A stretch of 64,000 nucleotides of DNA from Brevibacillus brevis (GTDB lineage Bacteria; Bacillota; Bacilli; Brevibacillales; Brevibacillaceae), in contig NZ_LR134338.1 of NCBI RefSeq assembly GCF_900637055.1, positions 3,792,001 through 3,856,000 of the forward strand, written 5' to 3'. A program made the position numbers and the translations under genes. This document shows, one piece after another, positions 56,512-64,000 of the stretch (position 1 is the stretch's first letter; the number at the start of each line of letters is the position of its first letter). The notes below the pieces were generated by a model. The model did no database searches, was not told the DNA's origin, and saw only the letters and a list, made by a program, of their open reading frames with translations.

Positions 56512-57495
56512 TTATTTGATTACGTTGCTCAATACATTCTCAATCATTTGGCGGTTGGCAATGACACCTGTGTAAAGCCAGCTGGAATCTTTCGCAAACG
56601 AATAGGCATTTCCATTCTTCACAGCAGGGATATTCGCCCATACTGGATCCTTTTGCAGCTGTTCCACAGTAGTTGGATTATTGGTTACGATAAACAAGTA
56701 CTCGGCATCGAGTTCAGCCAATTTCTCCATGGAAATCGCGTTCCAGTTTGCTTCTCCTGACTTGGAGATTTCCTGAACGATGGCAGGAACCTTAAACCCG
56801 AGGTCCTTGTAGAGCACATCCCCGCTAGACAAGTCCTGACGTGCTACGTACACATTTTTCCCCGTCATCCACAGTGCTGCCGCTGATTTTTCCCCGATCG
56901 CTTGCTGCAGCTTTTGTTTGGACTCGGCTGCAAATGTCTCATAATCCGCCAGCACTTTCTTCGCTTCTTCCCCCTTGTTGAGGACTTCTCCTACTGTCAG
57001 GAGCTCTTTTCGCCAATCGCTGTTCTTTTCTTTTCCAATGGTATAAGTAGGTGCGATTTTGGAGTACTGGCTATACTTGTCCCCTTGGATCAGGGTCGCG
57101 CTATCCAAAATAATCAGGTCAGGGCTGTGACTCATCACGACCTCTGGTGGCAAATCATAAGGAATCGCTGGAATACCCGCCAGCTCTTTTTGCAGGTAGC
57201 CTTGTACCTGGCTGTTCCCTACTGACCATTGAGCAACTGGCTTGACACCCAACGCTACTAAATGATCCTCCAGATAAGAAGCGATTACGCGCTGCGGTTG
57301 GGCTGGGACTGTTACTTCATTTCCCATCGCATCCTTCAGTACCCGTGGAGATTCAGCCGCTGGTGTCGCAGTCTGGCTGTTGCCCGTCTGTGTCTCTGGA
57401 TTCGCAGCGTTCGGCTGGCCAGAGCAAGCACTCACGATTGTAACTAGGCTTGCCAATACGACGCTGGCTATCGAAAGTTTGGCTGTTTTTTTCAT
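56512..57495 (-). CDS. Second iron-siderophore ABC substrate-binding lipoprotein
   Basis: A 327-residue lipoprotein (TIVSACSGQ, lipid Cys about 24) of the same family as the 53815 product: SPRVLKDAMGNEVTVPAQPQ, LEDHLVALGVKPVAQWS, PEVVMSHSPDLIILDS. The two share the VLKD-MGNEVT and L-ED-LVALGV-PV-QWS phrases and are probably paralogues. A Fur box lies 70 bases upstream. It is monocistronic and lacks permease genes nearby. Confidence 0.92.
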   Translation of the reverse strand: MKKTAKLSIASVVLASLVTIVSACSGQPNAANPETQTGNSQTATPAAESPRVLKDAMGNEVTVPAQPQRVIASYLEDHLVALGVKPVAQWSVGNSQVQGYLQKELAGIPAIPYDLPPEVVMSHSPDLIILDSATLIQGDKYSQYSKIAPTYTIGKEKNSDWRKELLTVGEVLNKGEEAKKVLADYETFAAESKQKLQQAIGEKSAAALWMTGKNVYVARQDLSSGDVLYKDLGFKVPAIVQEISKSGEANWNAISMEKLAELDAEYLFIVTNNPTTVEQLQKDPVWANIPAVKNGNAYSFAKDSSWLYTGVIANRQMIENVLSNVIK

Positions 57496-57563
57496 TGGTG
57501 CGTTCCTCCATCTGAGTCATGCCATCAAGCAGCGACAATTGCCAACTCGACCGCATTTCCATT

Positions 57564-57582
57564 GAGAATAATTATCAAAATC
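57564..57582. promoter_or_regulatory. Fur box upstream of the second binding protein
   Basis: On the minus strand GATTTTGATAATTATTCTC matches the 19-base Fur consensus at 15 positions. Confidence 0.75.
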
Positions 57583-57640
57583 ACAATGGGTATTATAGCG
57601 GATTATGGCAAAATGCTCAACATTTTGTTCATGGAAACGA

Positions 57641-57677
57641 AAAAAGACCCCCTGCTTACTTACTAAGCAGCAAGTCC
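57641..57677 (-). terminator. Terminator of the MFS gene
   Basis: Minus-strand TGCTGCTTA and TAAGCAGGGGG with a five-base loop form a stem, followed by TTTTTT. Confidence 0.8.
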
Positions 57678-57701
57678 TTCTTCTCCCTACTTTTTATCCT
57701 C

Positions 57702-58850
57702 TTAGCGTGGAACCCCGCTTAACAAGAATCGATGCAGTCCCCCGATCAGACATACGCCAGCTGTTACAAAAAATGCAATGAAGTAGGAATGGTGCCAATT
57801 CCCCAGCAAGCCTGCCAATACTGGGCTCAATACCGCTCCGATCGACAATACGGCTGAGTAAATACTAAACACGCTCCCGTATAGCTCTCGGGGTGAATGT
57901 ACCGTCAAAATGGTCGCAAAAGCTGGGAACAGCATCCCAAAGCACGCACCGAAGAAAAACATCATGACGTGAATCGGAATCGCCAGCCCGATTGCGAGAG
58001 CGTACAGAAGAAGGCTGAGCACACCCAATCCAGCAAACGTTCTCGTCTCGACCGGGACGCGATGCAGCCAAAACTGGCACAGAATCGCAAGTGCCCCCAA
58101 CCCTTTCAAGCTGAACAATATACCGGTAACTGCCGGGGACATCCCTTGTTTTTGGATGAGCAAAGGCACTTCATAGATGATCGTTCCTTGGGCGTAAATG
58201 ATCGCAAATCCCCCAAGAAACGCAGGGTACAGCATTCGATTTTCCAGGATGGCGGTAAGGCTCTGCTTGCCTCCACCTTTGATCCGTGGCGTAGACGGCG
58301 CGCTTCCCTCTACTCTCTGGGGCAACATCATCCAAGCAAAAACGCCAGCAATAATCATCATGTAGCCGAGAATCACGAATGATTGACCATAGCCGAACTG
58401 CACCGCCAAAAAGCTACCGACTGCCGGGGATACGATACCTGCCGAGGTAAGGACCAATCCCTTTTTACCCATGATCTCGCTCTGCTCAAGTGCCGTCTTT
58501 CCTGTTTCTCCGAGCAAGGCAGAACAAGCAGGAGAGACAAACGCCATCAAAAACCCGAGCATCAGCCGAAAAGTGAAGAAACCCGCGGTATTTTGCACGA
58601 TGCCTTGACCAATCAGCATCACGCCAGCCAAAATCAATCCACCTGCAATAAACCATTTTTTCGGATAGCGATCGAGAAAAGGGCCAGCGATCAGGTTGCC
58701 TGTCAAATTACTGATCGCATACCCGCCGAGCACGAAGCCGATCATCGCAGCGGATACACCCAATACGTTTAAATACGGCGCAAGAAGAGGCGTCTGCGCG
58801 TGCATGTCAAAGGATACAAGAAACAAAACCACTAACAGGAGAGCCCTCAA
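57702..58850 (-). CDS. MFS transporter
   Basis: A 382-residue transporter with about 12 helices; the helix 2-3 loop reads GPFLDRYPKKWFIAGG, the family pattern GxxxDRxGRR. FDMHAQTPLLAPYLNVLGVS opens helix 1. The substrate is unknown; it may be a drug or sugar efflux protein. The start is TTG 58850, just after GAGAGGAAGGG; an ATG at 58910 would need a poorly placed site. It is divergent from the Xre-cupin regulator with 170 bases between. Confidence 0.82.
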   Translation of the reverse strand: MRALLLVVLFLVSFDMHAQTPLLAPYLNVLGVSAAMIGFVLGGYAISNLTGNLIAGPFLDRYPKKWFIAGGLILAGVMLIGQGIVQNTAGFFTFRLMLGFLMAFVSPACSALLGETGKTALEQSEIMGKKGLVLTSAGIVSPAVGSFLAVQFGYGQSFVILGYMMIIAGVFAWMMLPQRVEGSAPSTPRIKGGGKQSLTAILENRMLYPAFLGGFAIIYAQGTIIYEVPLLIQKQGMSPAVTGILFSLKGLGALAILCQFWLHRVPVETRTFAGLGVLSLLLYALAIGLAIPIHVMMFFFGACFGMLFPAFATILTVHSPRELYGSVFSIYSAVLSIGAVLSPVLAGLLGNWHHSYFIAFFVTAGVCLIGGLHRFLLSGVPR

Positions 58851-59020
58851 AGCATTCCCTTCCTCTCTAACGGCCTGTCTTTGTCCCAGTATATGAAGGG
58901 AATGGTACAAGTAGGATAGCTAAATAAGAGGGAAGATTCAGAATAAATGTAGCATTTAATTTTGTATTACCGTAATATTTACTGTAATACTGTAATCATT
59001 TTTGATCAGGAGGTGACTTT

Positions 59021-59572
59021 TTGGAGCACGTTTACAAAAAAATACGAGCACTTCGTATACAGCAGGAGCTTACTTTAAAGGATTTAAGCGAGAAATCAGG
59101 ATTCTCCGTCAGTTTTTTATCACAAGTAGAGCGTGGCAACAGCTCGCTCGCGATTACCTCTCTGCAAAAAATTGCGGAATGTCTGGGTGTCCCCATTACG
59201 TACTTCTTTGAAGTAAAAGAAGATGTCACGTACCACACACCCATTGAAAAGCGTCAAACGTTGCAGATAGAAGGTTCACCAGTGAAGTACATTCGAATTG
59301 GTGGGAATTTCCCCGACAGGGCGCTTGAACCCCTCCTCAACGTGCTGCCGCCCGGACAGATAAAGCATGTCGCCTTTCAGCATCCCGGTGAAGAGTTTTA
59401 CTACGTGGTAAAAGGATGTGTCACCATCGTCGTCGACGGAACGGAATACCATCTCGAGCAAGGAGACACGATCCACTTCCCTTCCTCTCTCCTTCATACG
59501 TGGTACAATCCTTCCACTCTTGAAGAAGCCGAGATTCTGTCCGTTTTGACGCCTGTCATTTTTAGAACCTAA
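59021..59572 (+). CDS. Xre-family regulator with cupin domain
   Basis: A 183-residue protein. The helix-turn-helix is at about 6-60 (KKIRALRIQQELTLKDLSEK, SGFSVSFLSQVERGNSSLAI), followed by a cupin at about 105-180 (HVAFQHPGEEFYYVVKGCVT, LEQGDTIHFPSSLLHTWYNP). Such regulators sense a small metabolite in the cupin. TTG 59021 follows AGGAGGTGA. It lies upstream of the M24 peptidase and divergent from the MFS gene, either of which could be its target. Confidence 0.92.
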   Translation: MEHVYKKIRALRIQQELTLKDLSEKSGFSVSFLSQVERGNSSLAITSLQKIAECLGVPITYFFEVKEDVTYHTPIEKRQTLQIEGSPVKYIRIGGNFPDRALEPLLNVLPPGQIKHVAFQHPGEEFYYVVKGCVTIVVDGTEYHLEQGDTIHFPSSLLHTWYNPSTLEEAEILSVLTPVIFRT

Positions 59573-59603
59573 CCTTGTCTACCAATAAAAAAGGGTGATC
59601 TGG

Positions 59604-60692
59604 ATGCAAGAAAGACTGGAAAAACTGCACGCGTATATGGAAAGCAGGAAACTGGACGTATTGTTTATTACGCATCCCAAAAACGTGTACTATTTTACCG
59701 GATTTTTGACAGAGCCACATGAACGTTTTATGAGCCTCGTCTTAGTGAGAGGCGAATCCCCCTTCCTCTTCGTTCCTCTGCTGGACGGTGAAAAAGCCCG
59801 GGAGGCTTGTCCTGCCATTATGATTTACACGCATGACGATTCACAGAATGCACTAACCGTGCTTCAGCATCTGCTGCCGACTCCCCTCTCTCACATTGGT
59901 GTGGAGAAGAACCATTTGACAGCAAAAACATATGAGGCACTCGTATCGATGGTGCACGCTACAGAAGCAGTGGATGTCGGAGAATTGCTGTGCAGTATAC
60001 GCGTGGCTAAGGATGAATCTGAAATCGCTACGATCAAACGTGCTATTTGGGTGATGGAGGAATCCCTGCGCCGTACGCTCCCTCTGATATCCGTAGGGAT
60101 AACGGAACTGGACGTCGTCGCAGAGCTGGAATACCAGATGAAGAAGCTAAAAGCCCACGGCCCTTCCTTTTCAACGATTGTACTGGCTGGAGAAAAAGCA
60201 GCACTGCCCCATGGTGACCCAGGGGATCGGCTGATTGCGGCAGGAGAAGTTTTGTTGATTGACGCAGGGGTGTATGTCGATGGGTATGTATCGGACCTGA
60301 CTCGTACTTTTGCAGTTAGGCAACTGAGTACAGAATTGCTTGACATGTACGATACGGTCTTGCAAGCGAATCTGGCCGGGATAAAAGCCGTTCGACCAGG
60401 CACTCCGATTGCAGATGTTGACCTAGCTGCACGAGCTGTCATTGCGGACCGGGGCTATGGAGAATTTTTTATCAATCGTGTCGGGCACGGAATCGGATTG
60501 GAGCTTCATGAGGCCCCGTACGTTCATAGCCAGGCAGAAGGAGAACTCATCCCAGGCATGGTCTTCACGATTGAACCGGGCATTTATAACACGCAGATCG
60601 GTGGCATCCGCATTGAAGACAACGTGCTCGTCACGAAGGATGGCGTAGAGGTATTGACGTCTTTTCCCAAAGAGTTGCAAATCATCGGATAA
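59604..60692 (+). CDS. Xaa-Pro dipeptidase/aminopeptidase (M24)
   Basis: A 362-residue pita-bread metallopeptidase. The metal ligands are in LLIDAGVYVDGYVSDLTRTF (two Asp), VGHGIGLELHEAPYV (His), VFTIEPGIY (Glu) and GGIRIEDNVLVT (Glu). It cleaves the Xaa-Pro bond of dipeptides or N-terminal Xaa-Pro. The preceding AAGGG and ATG 59604 fit; the frame opens at 59595. It follows the Xre-cupin gene with a 31-base gap. Confidence 0.93.
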   Translation: MQERLEKLHAYMESRKLDVLFITHPKNVYYFTGFLTEPHERFMSLVLVRGESPFLFVPLLDGEKAREACPAIMIYTHDDSQNALTVLQHLLPTPLSHIGVEKNHLTAKTYEALVSMVHATEAVDVGELLCSIRVAKDESEIATIKRAIWVMEESLRRTLPLISVGITELDVVAELEYQMKKLKAHGPSFSTIVLAGEKAALPHGDPGDRLIAAGEVLLIDAGVYVDGYVSDLTRTFAVRQLSTELLDMYDTVLQANLAGIKAVRPGTPIADVDLAARAVIADRGYGEFFINRVGHGIGLELHEAPYVHSQAEGELIPGMVFTIEPGIYNTQIGGIRIEDNVLVTKDGVEVLTSFPKELQIIG

Positions 60693-60722
60693 ATAATAAA
60701 AGAAAAGGCTGGTGTCGTTCCT

Positions 60723-61232
60723 TTGAAAGTGCTGGAAACAGATCGTCTCATCCTCCGCTGGCAAACTGCGGAAGACGCTGATTTTGTCTTGAAACTGATG
60801 AATGAGCCTTCTTGGATTCGATTTATTGGCGATCGTGGTCTTCGTACGACGGAAGACGCCCGCAACTATATTTTGAATGGTGCTGTCGCGATGTACGAGA
60901 GTCTTGGCTTTGGTCTGTATTTGGTAGCATTAAAGGAAGGCAATGTTCCGATCGGCTTATGTGGACTGATCAAGAGAGATTCGTTGGAAGATGTCGATAT
61001 CGGCTTCGCCTATCTGCCCGCATATTGGGGCAAAGGCTACGCGTATGAGGCAGCCTCTGCCGTTCTTGCCCACGGAAAAGAAGTTGTTGGTTTAAAGCGC
61101 ATCGTAGCAATCACCAACCCCGATAATGCAACATCTGCCAATCTTCTAAAGAAAATTGGCCTGCAAGAAAAAGGGATGATTACCCTTCCAAATGATACGG
61201 CGGAGGTCAAGGTTTTTGCCATCGAGTTCTAG
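60723..61232 (+). CDS. GNAT acetyltransferase (RimJ/RimL type)
   Basis: A 169-residue protein with the acetyl-CoA motif of the family: LETDRLILRWQTAEDADFVL, DVDIGFAYLPAYWGKGYAYE, LKRIVAITNPDNATSANLLK and LQEKG. RimJ/RimL-type enzymes acetylate protein N-termini or small amines. TTG 60723 is the likely start. Its 3' end overlaps the convergent histidine phosphatase gene by four bases. Confidence 0.9.
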   Translation: MKVLETDRLILRWQTAEDADFVLKLMNEPSWIRFIGDRGLRTTEDARNYILNGAVAMYESLGFGLYLVALKEGNVPIGLCGLIKRDSLEDVDIGFAYLPAYWGKGYAYEAASAVLAHGKEVVGLKRIVAITNPDNATSANLLKKIGLQEKGMITLPNDTAEVKVFAIEF

Positions 61233-61825
61233 TCCATGCTGTCCAAATGAGTCGTGGAATTCGTGAAATGGATCAGACGTCCGTATTCGTTATACTCCAA
61301 CAAGTGGATACCTGTGTCGCCTGTGCCAAAGTAAATGTCGTGCAAGACAGGCAGTTGCAAGAAGCTTTCGATGATTCTGGAGATCATGCCGCCGTGGGAA
61401 ACAATCGCAATTCTTTTATAGGAAGTACTGTGATGTCTGATTGCAGAATAGATTTGCTCCCCGCGTGCGCGGAATTCGATCTTGCTCTCGCCATCTCCGC
61501 CCAGCTTTTCGTGCGGCAAGATTCCCCATGGAAACGGGACTTCCTCTAAGGGCTTGCCTGCCAGGTCTCCATTATTGTGCTCTTGCAGCTCGGGTATGTA
61601 CTGAACGGGACAATCCACTGTCTCAGCCAAAATAGAAGCGGTCTCACTGGCTCGCTTGAGTGTGCTGGCCCAAATAAAGTCGGGAGGAAACTGCTCCAAA
61701 ACGCGCACTGCCATGCGCCGTGCCTGTTCACGCCCTTCTTCTGTCAAAGGAAAATCTGCCTTGCCTTCATGTACATTCAAAATATCGGCTTCAGACTGTC
61801 CATGCCGAATCAACAAAATTTGCAT
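61229..61825 (-). CDS. Histidine phosphatase family protein
   Basis: A 198-residue phosphoglycerate-mutase-like protein. The catalytic His is in LLIRHGQSEAD (residue 8), the second in AIVSHGGMISRIIES. The substrate is not known. AGGAGGC precedes the ATG. Confidence 0.9.
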   Translation of the reverse strand: MQILLIRHGQSEADILNVHEGKADFPLTEEGREQARRMAVRVLEQFPPDFIWASTLKRASETASILAETVDCPVQYIPELQEHNNGDLAGKPLEEVPFPWGILPHEKLGGDGESKIEFRARGEQIYSAIRHHSTSYKRIAIVSHGGMISRIIESFLQLPVLHDIYFGTGDTGIHLLEYNEYGRLIHFTNSTTHLDSMD

Positions 61826-61845
61826 CGTTTTGCCTCCTCATGACG

Positions 61846-61881
61846 GATAAAGAGGGCCTCACCGTGATCGGGAGGCCCTGC
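61846..61881 (-). terminator. Terminator of prfC
   Basis: AGGGCCTC and GAGGCCCT form an eight-base stem around a loop of about eleven bases; the T run is weak. Confidence 0.5.
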
Positions 61882-61895
61882 AATTCCTTTTTCAA

Positions 61896-63494
61896 TTAAG
61901 AATGAACTGTTTTCAAACCGAGAGAACTCTCGTGGAACTTGATATTCGAGTACTTATCCATCGCGACACGCAGCTGGTACTCGCTCTCAAACAACATAAC
62001 CGGACGGCCATAACGGTCGGAAACGGTTCGGTTCTTCACAGCATCGAGGTCTGCTTTCTCCCCTTCGAGCCAGCGAGCGATTTGATACGGCATACGCGTC
62101 AGCATGATGTCTACCCCGTACTCGGCTTTCAATCGGTATTCCAGTACCTCGAACTGCAGCACACCTACCACGCCAAGAATCAGCTCTTCCATCGGATGGG
62201 TGCGGAACAACTGTACCGTTCCTTCCTCGGTCAATTGCATGATCCCTTTTTGGAATTGCTTGTGCTTCATCGCGTCCTTCACCATCACCTTGGAGAAAAA
62301 CTCCGGCGAGAAGTGCGGCATTTCTTCGTACTCAAACGATTTTCCGACACAGAGCGTATCGCCGATCTGGAAAATGCCCGGGTCGAAAAGACCGATGACA
62401 TCTCCCGCGAACGATTCGTCGACTATTTCGCGATCCTGTGCCATAAACTGTACCGGCTGCGCCAATTTGATGTCTTTGCCAAGACGGACGTGCTTGACTG
62501 ACATTCCCCGCTCAAACTTGCCGGAGCAAATACGCAAGAAAGCGATGCGATCTCGGTGAGCTGGATTCATATTGGCCTGGATTTTGAAGATGAAGCCGGA
62601 GAACGCGTTCGAATATGGATCGATCAAGCCTTCTGTACTCTTCTTCGCAGAAGGTGCTGGCGCCATTTGCAGGAAGTTGTCCAGGAATGTTTGTACACCG
62701 AAGTTATTGATGGCACTACCGAAGAAAACAGGCGTCAGTTGTCCTTTGTTGATCAGTTCCGGATCGTATTCATCTCCCGCAACATCCAGCAGGGAGATTT
62801 CGTCCTGCAATTGCTGCCACAGGTCTTGACCGACACGATCACCGATCAATGGATCTTCTGCTCCCTCTACAGGGAAAAAGGAAATTTCCTCGTGCTGTGT
62901 ATTGCTTTGATACAGCTCGACACGAGACTTCATGCGGTCAAATACGCCGCTGAAATAACTGCCCATCCCAATCGGCCAGTTCATCGGATAAGAACGAATA
63001 CCCAGTACGCGCTCAATTTCTTCCAAGAGCTCGAATGGATCTTTACCGTGACGGTCCAGCTTGTTCACGAACGTAAAGATCGGAATACCCCGCATCCGAC
63101 AGACCTTGAACAGCTTGATCGTCTGTGCCTCTACCCCTTTTGCTACGTCGATAATCATCACAGCAGCATCAGCAGCCGTCAGCGTACGATACGTATCTTC
63201 ACTGAAGTCCTGGTGACCAGGTGTATCCAAAATGTTGATGTGATGTCCGTTGTATTCGAAATCCATTGCACTGGACGTAACGGAGATTCCACGCTTTTTC
63301 TCGATCTCCATCCAGTCAGAGGTGGCATGCTTTGAATTTTTGCGCCCTTTGACCATCCCTGCTTCACGGATGGCTCCGCCGTAGTAGAGCAGCTTTTCCG
63401 TCATTGTCGTTTTACCCGCATCCGGGTGGGAGATGATGGCGAAGGTACGGCGTTTTGCTATCTCATTTTCCCATTGGGGATTGGATTGACTCAT
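61896..63494 (-). CDS. prfC: Peptide chain release factor 3
   Basis: A 532-residue translational GTPase. G1 is AIISHPDAGKTTMTEKLLYY, G2 in GISVTSSAMDF, G3 DTPGHQDFSEDTYR, G4 NKLDRHGKDP. The C-terminal part (MLTRMPYQIARWLEG, FESEYQLRVAM) is RF3-specific. It recycles RF1/RF2 after peptide release. ATG 63494 is seven bases after AGGAG; the frame opens at 63569. Confidence 0.95.
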   Translation of the reverse strand: MSQSNPQWENEIAKRRTFAIISHPDAGKTTMTEKLLYYGGAIREAGMVKGRKNSKHATSDWMEIEKKRGISVTSSAMDFEYNGHHINILDTPGHQDFSEDTYRTLTAADAAVMIIDVAKGVEAQTIKLFKVCRMRGIPIFTFVNKLDRHGKDPFELLEEIERVLGIRSYPMNWPIGMGSYFSGVFDRMKSRVELYQSNTQHEEISFFPVEGAEDPLIGDRVGQDLWQQLQDEISLLDVAGDEYDPELINKGQLTPVFFGSAINNFGVQTFLDNFLQMAPAPSAKKSTEGLIDPYSNAFSGFIFKIQANMNPAHRDRIAFLRICSGKFERGMSVKHVRLGKDIKLAQPVQFMAQDREIVDESFAGDVIGLFDPGIFQIGDTLCVGKSFEYEEMPHFSPEFFSKVMVKDAMKHKQFQKGIMQLTEEGTVQLFRTHPMEELILGVVGVLQFEVLEYRLKAEYGVDIMLTRMPYQIARWLEGEKADLDAVKNRTVSDRYGRPVMLFESEYQLRVAMDKYSNIKFHESSLGLKTVHS

Positions 63495-63768
63495 CTTCAT
63501 TCTCCTGTCATCGCAAATAAGTAACACATTCGTTTCCTCTACGATTATACCGACAAATGCTTGCCGCATCCACCTAGTAATTTTTCATGCAGGATCGGCA
63601 AAAATAATGATTTCAAAGATGATCGTATAAGCGCAACGAAGGCCACGCAAAAGGCTTTGCGTAGCCAAGTTTCCTAAAAACCGATATAATATTCAGTAGT
63701 AAAAATTTTTTGACTGCATGACTTACATATTAATTGCCAGAATATGACAAATCTACAGGAGGAACCCT

Positions 63769-64000
63769 ATGTCAACGACTGTTGAAACACGTGCGGCCGA
63801 ATTCCGGGACTATGTGAAGAAAATAACCAGCTACACGCAAGCACTGAACGTTCTTTATTGGGACAAGGCCACACAAGCGCCTCGCAATGGGATGGATGCC
63901 CGTTCCGAAATCATCGGGACATTGGCTGGCGAGCAATTCAAGCTGGCGACGTCTAAAGAAATGGAAGCGCTTTTGACGGAGCTGAGTGAGCCATCTGTTC
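63769..64000 (+). CDS. M32 carboxypeptidase (3' end cut off)
   Basis: The first 77 codons are visible: STTVETRAAEFRDYVKKITS, YTQALNVLYWDKATQAPRNG, MDARSEIIGTLAGEQFKLAT match the N-terminus of thermostable carboxypeptidase 1 family (M32) zinc peptidases of Bacillales. CAGGAGG precedes the ATG by six bases. The catalytic HExxH is outside the window. Confidence 0.88.
   Translation, partial: MSTTVETRAAEFRDYVKKITSYTQALNVLYWDKATQAPRNGMDARSEIIGTLAGEQFKLATSKEMEALLTELSEPSV

Noticed and set aside
62556..63335. Plus-strand open frame of 259 codons
   Set aside because: Antisense to release factor 3, whose sequence is unambiguous.
1..64000. CRISPR array, rRNA, tRNA or insertion sequence
   Set aside because: No spaced direct-repeat array, no tRNA- or rRNA-like sequence and no transposase frame were seen on either strand.

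Overview
The window looks like chromosomal DNA of a spore-forming, low-to-mid GC Firmicute, most likely Brevibacillus or a close relative in Paenibacillaceae. That assignment is inference from gene content: cotJABC, sleB, a SpoVIF-like protein, sda, YjcZ-like small proteins, YugN-, YlaN- and DUF2621-type proteins, rocD/rocR and T-box leaders. I saw no rRNA, tRNA or CRISPR array.

Layout. 1-1005: spore-coat operon cotJABC (cotJC cut by the window edge). 1164-4583: copper cluster with a CcdA/UreH-like membrane protein, a membrane-anchored cupredoxin, csoR, a small siroheme/4Fe-4S reductase-like protein, and copZ behind a perfect CsoR-type operator. 4654-9594: two large PAS-GGDEF-EAL proteins for cyclic di-GMP turnover. 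9861-19371: mixed housekeeping and sporulation genes, including a secreted nuclease, a MerR-methyltransferase fusion, a CBS protein, an FtsW-type polymerase, a TPP enzyme, SleB and a Ca2+/H+ antiporter. 19375-26575: a sodium-coupled amino-acid transporter behind two tandem T-box leaders that both read UUC (Phe), then ylaN, glutaminase, a PatB/MalY lyase and an AbgT transporter with a long untranslated leader. 26612-26926: the checkpoint gene sda (45 codons) with a LexA-like box over its -35 and DnaA boxes upstream. 27027-31697: arginine catabolism: rocD, rocR and an amino-acid permease, with sigma-54 promoters and RocR-like palindromes. 31733-47217: ordinary genes, including an MFS pump with a LysR regulator, PAP2, a subtilase, RNase Z, a three-gene ABC importer, and DUF2621, DUF502 and sulfurtransferase genes.

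47300-52490 is a clearly AT-rich accessory island between ordinary genes. It holds two candidate defence or stress units. The first is a tightly overlapping three-gene operon: a PD-(D/E)xK-like protein with an inserted winged helix, a soluble Ser/Thr kinase, and a 401-residue protein of no family I recognise. The second is a TIR-domain protein followed by a three-helix membrane protein. The TIR promoter carries a perfect CIRCE element (TTAGCACTC-N9-GAGTGCTAA), the HrcA heat-shock operator, just after the predicted transcription start, and LexA-like half sites upstream. A TIR module wired to protein-folding stress is the most unusual observation here.

52521-57582: iron acquisition: a Fur box, an AraC/substrate-binding regulator, a siderophore-binding lipoprotein, an esterase, a DUF817 membrane protein, and a second, divergent, Fur-box-preceded siderophore-binding lipoprotein. 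57702-64000: an MFS pump, a Xre-cupin regulator with an M24 peptidase and an acetyltransferase, a histidine phosphatase, peptide chain release factor 3, and the start of an M32 carboxypeptidase.

All family names are from motif and sequence recognition without database searches. Start codons were chosen from visible Shine-Dalgarno spacing.
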